From contig JBHGNT010000001.1 in NCBI GenBank assembly GCA_043228905.1, positions 23,746,001 to 23,810,000 of the forward strand: a DNA stretch of 64,000 nucleotides, in the 5' to 3' direction. This stretch comes from Azolla caroliniana. Lineage: Eukaryota > Polypodiophyta. The translations under genes and the position numbers were made by a program. Position 1 is the stretch's first letter; the number at the start of each line of letters is the position of its first letter. Of the stretch, positions 46,439-59,900 are shown in pieces. A model generated the notes under the pieces. It did no database searches. It was not told the DNA's origin and was given only the letters and a program-made list of their open reading frames with translations.

Positions 46439-46551
46439 GACAGAGGCCCAGGGGAGGTATGATGAGGGGGGACTAAATGTTGTACATAGTTTTCTCTCTT
46501 TTTTAGTCATGTACACAGCAGGAGAAGGAGAGAGAGAGAGAGAGAGAGTAT

Positions 46552-46680
46552 GTACATATGATGAACAACATAGCTTTGGGGGGATGGACACAAGGAGAGA
46601 GAAAGAGAGAGTACATATGATGAACAATATAGCTTTGGGGGGGTGGACACAAGGAGAGAGAGACAGAGAGAGAGAGAGGA
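46552..46680. repeat. 59-bp direct repeat, two copies
   Basis: gtacatatgatgaaca... units start at 46552 and 46611, with purine-rich (ga)n ends; copies differ by a few bases. They generate minus-strand Leu/Ser open frames without meaning. Confidence 0.85.
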
Positions 46681-47999
46681 GGAGAAGGCACATATGTACA
46701 TCTTCTGGCCATGGATGGATGGACCCTCACTCGCATCTTCATGTCCGATCAGATCAATCGATCGAACATAATCCATCGGTTTGTCAGTCTGTCGATTGAT
46801 GGCCTCGTGATAGGAGAAGCGGTGGACACATTCATAACATGATGGTGGCCTCTTGTTAGAATGGGAGGGGATGGGATGGACTACTCTCATCTCTATTGTT
46901 GCCCCATCTCAATTGAATCTCATACATCCTTCTCCTCGTCCATGCGGATACACGTATTGCATATATATATGTTGTTATCTTGTATGGATGGATAAATAGA
47001 TGGACATTGACTAACACACGTGCATGTATCTTGTCTCAATTGTAACCCTTCGACACTCCTCACCACCCATCGCCTTGAGAAAATAATAACGTGTTCGAGC
47101 GCTTTGACTTACTTCTGTTGTCAATCTTGCCTTAAATTAGTCAACCCTCATTATCTCTCTCTCTCTCTCTCTCTCTCAATGTTCGAACATTTATGCGTTG
47201 ATCGAGAGTGGATTTGGAGAAAATAATTAATTCTTAGGGGCATTTTGGGGGAAATAAATAAAAACTCGAAAGTATTCCAAAGTCTTCCCCTCCGTTTGAT
47301 ATATCACACTCAAACCATGTATGCCCCCTGCTGTTATTTCAATTTTCTATTTTCATAAGGTGAACAATATTCACACAAGCAACCTCTTGAAGCCCTGCAT
47401 TGTTATGGATAATGGAAATCTTCTAATTTCATGAAGTCTATACACTATTTCAATGCCTTTACTCAATACATGGGCCTTGGATAACCTAAGACATCGCACA
47501 ACCCCAAGCTCTTCCATGACATCATATTGGAAAACCATGACTGCTAAAGTTTTTGCGTCCCAATTTATGAACAAAAAATAAGGGAATGGATTATACTTAG
47601 TCATGGTCAAAGAGGACCAACAACACAAAGATAAATAGATTTTATTATCGCATGATGTGGTCTTTAACGAGAGGAAGGCAAGCCCTTAATTAACCCACCA
47701 AGAGGAAGGCAACCCCTCAGGAGTCAATTGTGACCCTTGGAAGTGCAACACTTTGAGGTATGAGTTATGTTGATTCCGTCGGGAAAACTCAATTCATTGA
47801 AACTACTGTCATGGACATGAGGGCAAGCCTTGGTATAGGGTTAAGATAATGATAGTTTGAATATGTTATGTTTTATGAATATACGAAGAAGATAATAACG
47901 AGGAAGAGAGAGGATAACACCATCACCACCGCCACAAAGAGAGAATAACATAGGATTAGCATGAGCGATTAGAGAGAGTGTGTGTGTGTTTGGTTGTGT

Positions 48000-48050
<51 letters not shown>

Positions 48051-48310
48051 GTAGTAGGCACACCAAATTATTTACACTATTTCAAAATCTAAAATTTACT
48101 AAGTATATATGTGTATTAGAATAGAATCCTAGAATAATCACACGTTTGACTTCAATCTAATGCATCATCATGCGTAAACAAATTTTCTATGAAACTCGTT
48201 TAAAGAGGAACATAAGTAGAAATGTTTATATTTGTAGTGGTAACAACGCCTTCCCTCAGTCCACAAAAATAAGATTCTTTACTTCCAACAAAGTATTAAG
48301 AATGTTACTT
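46681..48310. other. Intergenic, no gene
   Basis: AT-rich. CT repeats at 47153-47176 and GA repeats at 48004-48044. A minus-strand frame at 47371-47628 is not recognisable. Function of the interval unknown. Confidence 0.4.
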
Positions 48311-48935
48311 GAACATAAACCTTATAACCGTCCTATTGATCTTCAACTAAGGAAATAACAACCTATGGACTTAGTTTATTTTTTTCCATAAAAAATACCC
48401 TCCATTGGTATTAAACCTAAAGTGGCCAAAGGCAATCTACAAAACAGTTCACTATCACAAAGAATATTGCAACATATTTAACTAGAAAGCTATTGAACAC
48501 TCATGTAGCTTCAACAACCCAGCCACATTTAGCATCCACATGAAGAAAGGAATTACCACCAACAACACTGGGAAACCCCTCTTTTTACAAGCTAAATATG
48601 GATTTTTGGCCTTTATCACTAGAGTATATGCCACTGAAAACTTGAAATCCAAAGAAACTATTATCGCATCCGACCTATGGACTTAGTTATAATCTACCGC
48701 CATCAAAACTCAAGGATCTTCGAGGGTATATCAATGAGAACATGGGAAGTGGATTCATTCAACAATCCAAATATATTGTTAACAATAAATATCACTCACT
48801 TTGGTTGGTCGTGGACTATCAAGGTTGTCGCAATACAAAACAAATACGCATTGCCTCTAATTTCAACTTTTTTAGAGCTCTTTTGTGGAGCAATATACTT
48901 CACAAAGCTTTTTCTCTAAATTTTCTTCATTTTTT
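48311..48935 (+). pseudogene. Gypsy reverse transcriptase relic, split by an insertion
   Basis: The left part reads LEHKPYNRPIDLQ (about 48306-48347), the segment before the gypsy RT fingers (HRPYDHxIDL). Right of an insertion, frames change to read YNLPPSKLKDLRGYINENMGSGFIQQS (48687-48765) and IQNKYALPLISTFLELFCGAIYFTKL (48832-48912), which are the fingers and the strand before the first catalytic Asp of gypsy RT. The rest of pol is absent. A fragment of a very old element. Confidence 0.7.
48377..48672. mobile_element. 296-bp insertion with 16-bp target duplication
   Basis: The sequence acctatggacttagtt occurs at 48361-48376 and again at 48673-48688, exactly flanking this segment, which interrupts the gypsy RT relic. 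The left end begins tatttttttccat, T-rich, compatible with the poly(A) tail of a retroposon lying on the minus strand. No coding capacity. A long, perfect duplication fits LINE-machinery integration better than an LTR element (5 bp) or most DNA transposons. Confidence 0.6.
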
Positions 48936-50850
48936 CTGTAACATAATGAAGACTTACCAACCAACTCAATAAGACATTAACAATATTTCTATCACTAACA
49001 TCAAGGACAATTGTATGTGAATGAGTGCTTAAAATGATGATCAAAGTGGGTTGGAAAGAGAGGGTTGAAAATAGATGGATAGATCAAACACAACAAGTGA
49101 TGGGGGGGTCACTACATGGATATAAGGACAAATAAGGAAATGAGTGGGTTATTTGAAAGGAAGTACAAAGTTGGGCAAGTAAACAACACCAGTCAACGAA
49201 GAGTCAGATGAGCCAGTGGACTAGAGTCAAAGACAAGTTGAGGAAGTAAGAAGACTATAGTCAAACATGAACATCATTATTGGGGATTATTATTGGTTCC
49301 CTCAAATGTCTCGTTGCTTTCCTCAAACATGGTCTTCAATATATGTTAATATTTCTTCCCTTATTGAGTTGCTTGTACCACCCTTGCCTCATTTGATTTG
49401 GCCAACCCAATTCCAACCATTCTAATCCTCCAAACATATTTCTCTTATTTGAATATGCCCATCCTCTCATCTACTCATCCACCCACCCTCTCCTCTAATT
49501 GTTCAATGGTCATCTTATCTACTCATTTAGTTTTGCCCATACTCATATTTGATTTTGTGGCCATCCCTCATCCTCTCATCCAATCTTCCAATGTTCATGA
49601 AACGATCGAGATACATATGTGGGTATACATGTAAAGGAGGCAATTTTTATTGATGAAACAAAAAAAGCTTTGGTTGCAACCATTAAATTTTTAACTTGGG
49701 AAAATCGTAGCTTTTGCCGACATGAGATGGTTTTGGGTTTGAACTAGTTCTGCATTTTTTTCAATTGTAGTTGGGGAGATTTTATTGTAGGCCACAAAGA
49801 TTTGTTAGATGTAGATTTGGGCAAACATGGTTTTACATGCAGGTTTATTAAGCATATCAAAATGTGTGGGCATGGCTGGAAGACTAAGAGAAGCAAGATG
49901 TTGACCTAGGCACAAATACAAGGTGTAAGAGAAACAAAATATATCTGACAAGGACAAGTTTTCCACATACTGAAGGAGAGGAGACACACAACATTATTGA
50001 GGCAACAATAAATTGATAGGTTGATAGATGCAATGAATTAGTTGTTAGTAAAACAAAATATTTGAGATAAGGCTAAGTTTTTTACATACATATCGAGGAG
50101 ATACCAAACCATAAACTAGTATGAATGAATGTTCTCATGTATGATTCCCCAACTCTCTCACACTCTTCCTCTCATCAATAAAGTAAGAGTTTCTTTTGGT
50201 TTACTTCCCAAGATAGGGAAAGGGATTGAAGCAACAATTAACACGAGGAGACCGAAGAGAAAGAAACAGTGAAAGTAAGGAGTAGGAGAAACATGTGCAT
50301 CAATCCCATCTCATCTCGACACTTTGCTGAAGACATTCAGTGCGGTTAAGAATGTTTGTTGAATCATCGTAGAGCCTTTTTTGCAAATGGTGCGTACAAC
50401 TTATCTTAAACCTCTCTAAATATGCCACCATTGTGTAGTAGAAAATCATCCGCACAAAGAGAAGACGAGAGGAGGGTTTGGTGAATGATTGATCGAAGCA
50501 GAGAAAGAGAGAGATATCGTCCGTCTGTCAGTTTGTCTGTCCCGGACTCGGGATTGGTCAATTGAGGACCGCAAATGAGCTTAACGAGAATTTGATTTTC
50601 TAAATATGTAAATAAATAAATAAGTAAAATAACCCAATTTAAAATACATAAATAGGTCAATAAAACGATAAATATGTATGTATGTAAATAAACAAATAAA
50701 TAGATATTTACAAACAAATATGTATGTATGTAAACAAATAAATAAAAAATAAGATATAGAAATAAATAAACAAACAAATAAAAGTAAATTTTCTGCATAT
50801 GTAATGTATGTACATACTAATACTACTGTATAATCGCGCTCTGCCATTTT
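48936..50850. other. Intergenic and promoter of the RRM gene
   Basis: No gene. 49380-49590 is made of loose CCATCCTCTCATC-type motifs. 50600-50790 is an AAATA/ATGT-rich low-complexity block with two near-copies of aaatatgtatgtatgtaaa at 50668 and 50727. Confidence 0.45.
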
Positions 50851-50919
50851 CTAGGGTTTTCTGCACAGTGCAGACCCATCCCCGCCATTTGTCTGTGCTT
50901 TTCGTTCTCCTTCTAGGGT
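50851..50919 (+). promoter_or_regulatory. Two telo-box motifs near the RRM gene start
   Basis: ctagggttt occurs at 50851-50859 and 50913-50921, the plus-strand complement form of AAACCCTAG, about 80-150 bp before the inferred start codon at 51000. Confidence 0.5.
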
Positions 50920-50999
50920 TTGGTCACCGGCACCCCCACCCCCCTGCTGCTCCTTCTGTTGTCACAGCTTCGTCTTCAGGGACAACATTTGAAGCTTCC

Positions 51000-53900
51000 A
51001 TGCCTTCTTCACCATCGCTCGCCACGTTTCTGGCAGAAACGGACGCTTCCAAGGACGCCTCTCATTCAAAAACCGTTTCTTCACAGTTCGAAGTTTCAAT
51101 GGAGATCCCAGTCTCTACAGGAAAGATAAATGAGGTTTCTTCTCCGAAGCCAGATACTGTAACTGGTTCTGCTCCTTCGGTTGTCAACGCAGAGTCTGTA
51201 TGTGGATTTGCTTTAGAAGAAGTACAAGTAGAAGAAGTAGGAGAAGAAAAAGCAGAACAAATGCAGCAATCTTTTCTTTCCTCTCTTCACAACATGCCAA
51301 CAGAAGAAGCTCGAACCTCTGTTGCTCCTGTGATACTTAACACTCTTCCTGATGAGACTCTAAACGTATCTCTAGCCGTTCATCATATGCCTACAGAAGA
51401 AGCACAGAAAAACGAGGATTCAATGGAGGCTACCAAAATAAACGAACCAGGGGATACCACAAAATCGGACACGGTTGGTCCTCTTGAGAGCTTTGAGAAC
51501 GCAGAGGTTGGACTAGAAAAGGAACGGAAAAACGGAACTCTGGAAGTTGTCAATGAATTGCAAGTCTCTGGAAAACCAGAAACTGAAATTGAGGAGAATG
51601 AAAATGAAGAGAAAATTTCAATTTCGGAGGGGGTTGAAGGATCTCAGACATTTGAGAATCCAGAGTCTGAACAGAAAAATGGAACTTCTGAGAACTTTGG
51701 AACCGTCTCAGATGTGACAGTTGCCTCTTCAACTATAACAACTTTGGAAGGTACAGGACTCACGGACAGTATAACTGTTGAAATTGTGGATGAAAGCATC
51801 ATGGTAAAGAAGTCAAGTAACTCTATAGAGGAGACTAATAAAAGTATTTCTGATCATAGTAACAGTACGTCTTTAACAATTGTTGTGGATAACAGCAAGC
51901 TTGGTAACGGTACAGAAATGGCCAATAACAGTACATATTTAACAACTTTTGAGCATAAGACTGAGATTAATAACTGCACTGATGTTTCTATTAACTCTAT
52001 CGCTGAGCCTAGTAATAGTACGTTTACGGAAATTTTTGATCATAACTCTGAGGCTAGTAAGAATCCAAATGTGGCAGTTGTTGATGATGGAGGGAGACCT
52101 AGTAACTCAGTAGCTGATCGATCTTCAGAAGACATCAAGGGAGAAGGTGACTCACAGGAAGAATCGAATCAGGAACTAGAAGCAATGGAGATACCTCCAC
52201 ATTGGCATCCCAAGCCTTGTGTTCATATTAGCTGCATTGGAGGATCTATGACAGAAGAGGTATGAAGCAAAGTTCTTCTATTCTTTTAAAATTTGCCATT
52301 GGAAATTACTTTTGAAGTGTTTTTATTATTTATTTATATTTTCCAGCTTTGATGATCATCCCGTAGATCTTTTAAAAGATTCAAATGGCCAAACATGTTT
52401 TTTAGTATTTCTTAATATATGTACACATTTTTTTTGCGTTTGGTGGATGTAATGAGTTTGTAAGTTATGCTATAGATATTTTAATGGATTTAATGTTAAG
52501 CACCTCTCTGGACATGGTCGTGGACACTTGGCTCTCTCTCTTTCGGTGTCTTTCACTACATGTCTGCCATAGCCTCCTTGTATATTGAAATTTGCCACTG
52601 GTAGTTGGATATTATGGCATTTCATAACTCTTAATGAACAGTTGTTGAGATCATTTCTTTGTTCCCATTTGAGAATGATAATTATAATATTTGCATAGGA
52701 AACTAAATTCAATTTTCATACCTTAGACTTTACTTTTAAGCATGCTCTACTCTCTAGTGACACTGCAAAAAAGTCAATTGTAAGAAAAATTTATCAGTCC
52801 ATGATTGCATGAATTTCCAGGGTTTTAATAAAGTAATTTTGGAAGGTTTTGTTTTCTAATTAATGTGGAGTTTATTTATCATGGAAAGAGAAAATTCTAA
52901 GGTTGTAAGAATCATTATGGAGGCTGAATTGCATACCATATACTGATCATAGTTTGTCATGGAAAGATAAAATTGTTGGGATTAGCCAATCATTATGGAA
53001 GCCTATCTTTGTCGCGATAGCATGAAACTTATTGATCTTAAATTGTCACGGAAAGCAAGTGCCAATGCTTATTTTCTCTGTTGGTTTGATACAATTATGG
53101 ACAAGAGACTTGGAATTTCGAAAAAAGCTGAAAGCTTAAACATTTGGGTTTCTAGCTGTTACTAATTCTGCTTGAATTGGTTGGTCTGCCCCTGAATTTC
53201 AAGCTAAAAGAAAGCATCATAACAGGATAAGCTCTAAGCAGTGTGGGCCCAGAAGGAGATTCAAAAAGGGCTGGTGTGCTCGAACATCAAGACTTTGGGA
53301 GGAACAAGGGTATGAATCAATCCTATTGGACAAGGAGAAATGACATTTAAAGTATATCAAAAATCAGGAAAAGAACAAAAGTTTTTCATGTTTGCTGTAA
53401 TGTCTGGGTCGAAAGGATAATTTAAGTCATAGGAAGGACTCAGTTTGTTCAAATTGAAGTGTCTAAAGCCATCGAAAGTAAAAAATAGATTGTACTTTAA
53501 GAGGAATTGAATGCACATTGAGAGGGGGTACATATTTGAAAGATTTGTTTAATGTATTTAAAATTTTAACAAAATTTAATGATTGTAGAGAGAGAGGAAA
53601 CGGATTACAGAGTGTGCTTTGCACGATGAAGTAGGAGTACAAGCATTCATCCTCTGGAAGCATAAATGATTATCTTGCACATATAAAGAATAATAATTAT
53701 ATTAGAAATGTCTGTCTAAATATGTATATAAGTATGAGAAACTTGACATTAGTGAACTCCCATTTCTGGCCAGACATATATTATATCATCAAAGCTCGGA
53801 AATTAAAAAATCTCAAAATTGGCCATTGTTTTGGAAAGCAGCTAATGGGATGATGGAGTAGGGATGTACATAAATACGAGAAGCTTGACATTAGTGAACT

Positions 53901-56900
53901 CCCATTTCTGGCCAAACTATATTATATGATCAAAGCTTAGAATCTAAAAACTCTCATTTTTGGCCATTGTTTTGGAGAGTAGCAAATGGTATAGATTATG
54001 AATTTTTTGCTCTGCTTGCTTAACAAATTGGAAGCATGTTATGTTTCTTATGTGAGCAGGTTAACTCTGACGGTAACCAGCCGCTGTTATCAAGCATTGG
54101 ATGAAATAAATTATTTTGTGTTTGGTATCATTGAAAAAGGTTCACCTCCTAGTTTTCCTGAATGTATGAGTTTTCTTTGCCAACCATTTATTGCATTTTT
54201 CTTGGAATCCAACTCATGGTTCCATTATTTGGCTTTGGGTGGAAAAATGATCTGTGTTAAACATGTCATATGCACTTCTAGGTTATCAATATCTGTGATT
54301 TTTTGGCTTGTTTGCACTCCAGTTGTTCAATAATGAACTTCCTGGATCAGCTGTCTGACAGCTCATTAGAGAGTTCTCAGCAGCTATTGTAAATCCATCT
54401 CTACGGAGGATATTGGCAAGCCTTTGAAAGGAAACTTCAATTCTGATTGCACCCTTTATTGTCGAATAGGATATGAAGTCTTGAAAAGAAATATATGGGC
54501 AAATAAATAAAGATTTTCCAATGGTTCATAGTTGTTTTTAAAGCATAATAACCAGTATAGTAAAAAACGGATTCTTCAGCTCAAGAAATTGACAGTTAAA
54601 ATTGGAAGTTGCTTATTCTAATGAGAGTTATATACATATAAAAAAGATATATTCAAGAATAAGTGTAAATGTGTAATTACTTCAGAATTGTTTCGTAGAG
54701 AACTAAGAAAGAGCAAAATGGCAAACTCGCAAAAATTCCGTCAAGGTTCCCACATGGGAGCCATCTTGTGCGATGATGCTTGAGGTCACAGATCAATGTT
54801 TGCTGGAATCCTAGCTTGTTTGTTATTAAGGGGTCAACTTAGCTTCATGCAACAGCCTTCATCATGAAGCTAACATATCAATCTTCTAATGAACTTTAGA
54901 TGTCCACCCACACTGTAACTGCTGAAAACAATAATTCCATTCAATTGAGTGTTACTTCTTCTTCATTGTTATTTGTGCTTTATAGTTCTTGGTGTCAAAA
55001 GCATGAATGCCATGTCTTCTGGTAAACTAAAAGTGTTTTGTTTCTCTTGGTGACATCTATCTTTGTCACATGCTGCCTACTAAGGACATAATCTGAAAGT
55101 GCTAATAGTGTACTCTTGGTGATATGATAAAATGCTTATTTACAGTTGTAATGTTTGGATTTGATTGGCTTTTACAGGAACTCTTACCTATATTTAGCCA
55201 ATATGGGCCGATATCAAGTGTCTCATTTGAGAATGAGAGGCATGATTCAGCTCTTGTCCGCTATGAACTTCACCGTGAGAATGCAGATGATTTTCTCGGA
55301 GAAGTTCGTCAAGCTACGAATAGCACAAAGCTAGGAGACAAAACTATCATAGTTGAGCCTTTCCGCCCGGACTCATTACTTTTTATTGGGAACCTGACAT
55401 CATCCATTGATGATTCTAGCTTGCAATCAATGTTTGATGCACATGGAAAAATCGAACGAGGATTTGTAAGTTTGTATAGTATATCAATCAGTATCAATGA
55501 TATCACGATATGTGAAATATTTTACATGAAAGTTCTCAAAGTTGCTTCCGTCTCTTTACATGGATATGATGATAGGTGCTACGAAATGCTGAAGGAAAGA
55601 GCAAATGCTATGGATTTGTTGAATACAGCTTGAAATCACAGGTTGATGAATTTTCCTAGTACATCATTGGTACTCACTTTACTGACTATTTCTCACTATT
55701 TCTTGCAGGCTACTGCTGCTAAAGTGGCGATGGGAAACATAAACATGGATGGACGGGTCCTGAGAGTGGAGTGGTCTGATTGCAAAAAGGTTTCAGATAT
55801 GTTCTCAACTGTTCTCTTTGTTGACAGATTACCAAGAGAAGGGTCCAACGTGAGTGTTCTAATTCCTTATTGATTTATCCTTGCAAGTGATGAAATTCCC
55901 TACAACATCTTGAATAATTCTTCACTTTGGTGTAATAGTTAGACACATCCTTGCAAGAGCTGTTTGGGAAATTTGGAAAAATAAGGGACAGCCATTTGGC
56001 CATCGGAATTGGTAATCAATACCGAGGCTTTGCTTTTGTGGATTTCTACCATTCTATATGTGCAGACAAAGGTGAGACATTTGTTGGTTTGATTTGTTCT
56101 ATATGAGTATATTCACATGTAAAGATATGGCTTGTATTGGAATACTCTCATGATATTGATGATAATATCGTTTTCTGTTTACTTGTATATAGCCCATCTA
56201 GCACTGGATGGTTATACTTTCCAGGGGTCAAATATTCGTGTTAGCTTTGCTAACCCATCAAAATCAACACAGGTGCACCTATTAATTCTTGTTCCTCTTT
56301 TCATCATGAGAATTAAAAAATTAAAGGTTTGTTTTCTGTTGAATGTTTTATCATTCCTTTATCTAAGGATGGTTTTTTTCAGTCTTACAAGTTCCGTTAT
56401 GGAACCCAGGCAGCACAAAGCTATTCTGGGAAGGGGGGAGTTTCAGGTAAGTTTATTTGTTGACAGTTGGTTGTCTATAATTTACTGAGTTTTTTTTGTG
56501 TTTTTTTGAAAATTCCCTGCTAAAACATGAAGGTTCTGGAATGATTATGTCTCCATCATTGCGAGGTTCTCCATCAATGCCTCTTATGCAGTCGCGGTTT
56601 ATGAATCCAACTCGTCCTGGAATGATGGGCTATGGTATAGGCATGGTAATAAAATTTCTGTGTGTCTTTTTGTATATACTGCCTAGTTTTGTGATTGCAA
56701 GCATGAATTGACAGCATATATGAATATTTCATACATACAACGGATTCAATAATTCAATTTCATGCACACAATGGATTTATTTACTCAATATTGTACACCT
56801 AATGGATTCAACTCTTCAATTTTGTACACATAATTGATTCATTTATGTTAAATGAATTCAATGCAGCAATTTGGTAGAGGGCCTTATGAGCGTGTCCAAG

Positions 56901-59900
56901 TTCCAATGCATGGTAGCGGTATTGGGATGCTTGGACCAGGAGGTCGCACACCACTTTTGTATGGAAATGTTGCTTCACGGCCTGGAATGCCCAGGGGTGA
57001 AAGCAATATGCAAAGGATGCAAGGTGTTTTCCCTTGACTACCTTTTGACTCGTTTCCAACTTATCTTCTATTCTCAATCAGTAACAATTGTCATTTGTAT
57101 GTTCATTGCAGCTGTATCTATCACCCCTTCTGCAATTGTTCAGGTACTCTCTGAAAATTGTAATAATTCTAATTATAATAAAAAATGTCTAAAAATTTCT
57201 TAATGAAACAGTTTTATTTTCTGAATCCAGGTTGCCACTGCGCAAGCGAAAGCACGTGAAGAAGAAGCAAGGGCAAGAGCTGAAGTAATATAACTGTCTC
57301 TTGATGCCAGAGAATGGTGCATTTAGCTCAATTCTTCTCATTCGTTATTGTATATAGGCTGCAAAGCAGGGATTGGCAAGGTCTGGTGTCCCTGGTGATT
57401 TTTCATCTGCAGAAAGGTATCAAAGATTCCAACATAATGCCCATCAGGTATGAATCCAATTTGCCGGTTGTATAAAGTATGTTATCTTGTGCTTGTATCA
57501 AGGAGCACCATCTTGGATTTCTTCTGATATTCTAACTATGAACAGCACTTCAAGTTATCAGACCCGAGTCATGCGTATCAAGCTCAACGCCAGCAATCTA
57601 TCCACCAACAAGCCTCTTTACAACAACAACGTCCAAGTTGGAATCAGGTACAACAATGATGATAGTTCCTTATATTTTTCATATTTCTATCAGACTATCA
57701 ATCTATTCTTTCATAAAAGTTTGTGGTTTATTTTGGCTTTAATGTTTGTGGTTTTATCAATCCGAATTTAGTAAATGTCTGTGTTTAATTTTACTGAATT
57801 TAGCATTTATCTACAGCCACCGGTTGGTCAAATTCCACAGACACAAGGAATGCAGTATCAGCAACGTCCAAGCCAGAATTTCCCACAACAGCAGCAGGTG
57901 ATTAGTTTGGCTGGGTTGTCAATTAGACCATTTTAAAACCATATTTTGTTTGGTTCTCTGAGTAGTCTATTGAAATTTTGCAATACTCTCAAAATGCTCA
58001 ACTATGTAAGCAGCCAACTGCCCAACAAATGCAACATTCTCAAGTAAGTTCTTTTTTTTTCTGGTTATATGCATTTGGAAAATTAAGTTTAGGTCTTGAA
58101 TTTCCTGAGGAAGAGAGAAAAAGAGATGTCTAGCCAAGTGTCCTGAAATTTTCTATCTTTCCACAAGTGCCCTGGCCAACCCTGAAAATAGGAGAAAGGT
58201 GCACTGACCATTTAATTGCTTGAGTCGCACGTATGATTGATTCAGAGTGGGGTAACCAAGTTGGGAAGAGAAGAAATAAAACTAAGGAGTATTTGAGAAA
58301 ATGGGAAAAGCATCAGGGATATTACATGGTCTCCCTGGATTATACTAGCCAAAATGCTGCACCTGCATATCATATGATATCTCATCAAAGCTTTGTGCAA
58401 TGATTATTTGAATGTACTGGTTAAAGCAGCAGCAATATATTCAGCAGCAGCATGGATATTCACAGTATGGGCAACAACAAACGTATCAATCTGGCCAACA
58501 AGGAAATACTCCTTATAATACACAGATGCCACAATATGCTGGTCAACAGTATCAACAGCAACAGACTGTATACTCACAGCAAAATTATGGTGAACAGTAT
58601 GCTCAAGTGCAAGGACAAACGCAACCACAAACACAGGCACAGTCACAAGCACAATCTTTACAGCCCACGTATGCTGGAGCTCCCGTCTCAGTAGTTAGTT
58701 CAGGGACAGCCTCATCTGGCCAGGACGCAGCACAGCAGCAGGCTTATGCTGCTTACTATCAACAGCAAGTAAGGTTTCTGCAATTTGTTCTCTATCATCG
58801 TAAACCGTTTAGAATGTTGCAGTAGTAGAACAATTTTGTAGTCCAATTCTAGATAATGCTAGAAACATCCTATAGAGAACAGTAGATATTTGGTTTCTTA
58901 GCTTTATTAATATCTGCAGCAAAACTATTGTTATTTGACGTTGTAGATTTGTTTATTGTGTGTCAAAACAGCAACTTTTTGGTATTGTAGCTTCATTAAT
59001 ATTGACATCAAAATTATAGTTTTTTGGTGTCCTGGCTTCATTAACGTTGGCACCCCCAAATTAATATACCCATAAATGGTTTGAAAATGTTTGGTTGCAA
59101 TCAAGTTTGAAAATGTTTGGTTGCAATCAAGTTTGTCTGTAGGCAAACCTTTTGAATTATGTGGATTTGATGTATCAACTTATTGTTTCTTATGGTTTCA
59201 TGGCATTCTGTGAACACGAGTTTCTTTCTTTCATTTGTTCTCTTATGAAGGCACAAGCAACACAACAGGCTGCTGGTTCTGTGACCGTGACACCTGCAAC
59301 TACTACTCAGCAAAGCTATGAGGCACAGTGGGCAGCTTACTATGCTAGCCAAGCAGCTTATCAACAGGTTTATACACAGATAGAACTTGTCCCAAATTAG
59401 TTTATTAGGAATTGATAATCTATTTGAAACTCACTATGTTTTGTTCTTCTTTTGTAGCAAACTCCTTCAGCAGATGTTGGCCAGAAGAGAGCGGCTGACC
59501 AAATGGAGTCCTATCAGCAAAATCAGGTCTCTCACATCTGTCATTTTGGTGGTTTGCAAAAATAAATATCACATTATCTATGACAAGAAATAAAAAATAG
59601 TCTCCTATCTATGGTATTGGCTTTTACGGTAAGGATAGTTATATCACTAATGCTATGACTTGATTTCTTTACTAGTCAATATTGAGTAAGTGAGAAGGGT
59701 ATTGGTTGCATTTTAGAAACTTTGAAAGGTATTACTGAGACAACAATGCTAGGATGCATGCACTCAGGAGAACTCTGTCTGTATAACACGCCGATCTGAA
59801 CCATATCACTTCATCAAAATAATTAATATTGACATTGCCCTTAGTCTGGTATAAGTGGTCATTGATAATGTAATGCTCACTGGTGTTTAAAAGGTTAGTG

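Larger units (their letters stand above)
43874..46440 (-). other. Probable 5'UTR and 2.5-kb 5'UTR intron of the DnaJ gene
   Basis: Going upstream on the minus strand, exon sequence (43931-43874) begins after CCTTTTTTACAG at 43932. A leader exon of about 40 bp (46440-46401) ends CGAAGCCAG|gtaagctc. The intron between is 2.47 kb, AT-rich, with no coding signal. This is inferred from splice consensus only. A similar leader-like segment with its own donor-like AG|gtagac lies at about 46283-46330. Confidence 0.5.

Noticed and set aside
46430-46890. Leu/Ser-rich membrane-like proteins of 79-127 aa
   Set aside because: Encoded by a 59-bp repeat and GA microsatellites; artefact of low complexity.
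50406-50847. Tyr/Phe/Leu-rich 130-aa minus-strand membrane protein
   Set aside because: Translation of an AAATA/ATGT low-complexity block; no conserved motif.
50808-50999. Start codon of the RRM gene at 50808
   Set aside because: The stretch contains two telo-box leader motifs and no conserved residues; the next in-frame ATG at 51000 is the likelier start, although the frame is open.
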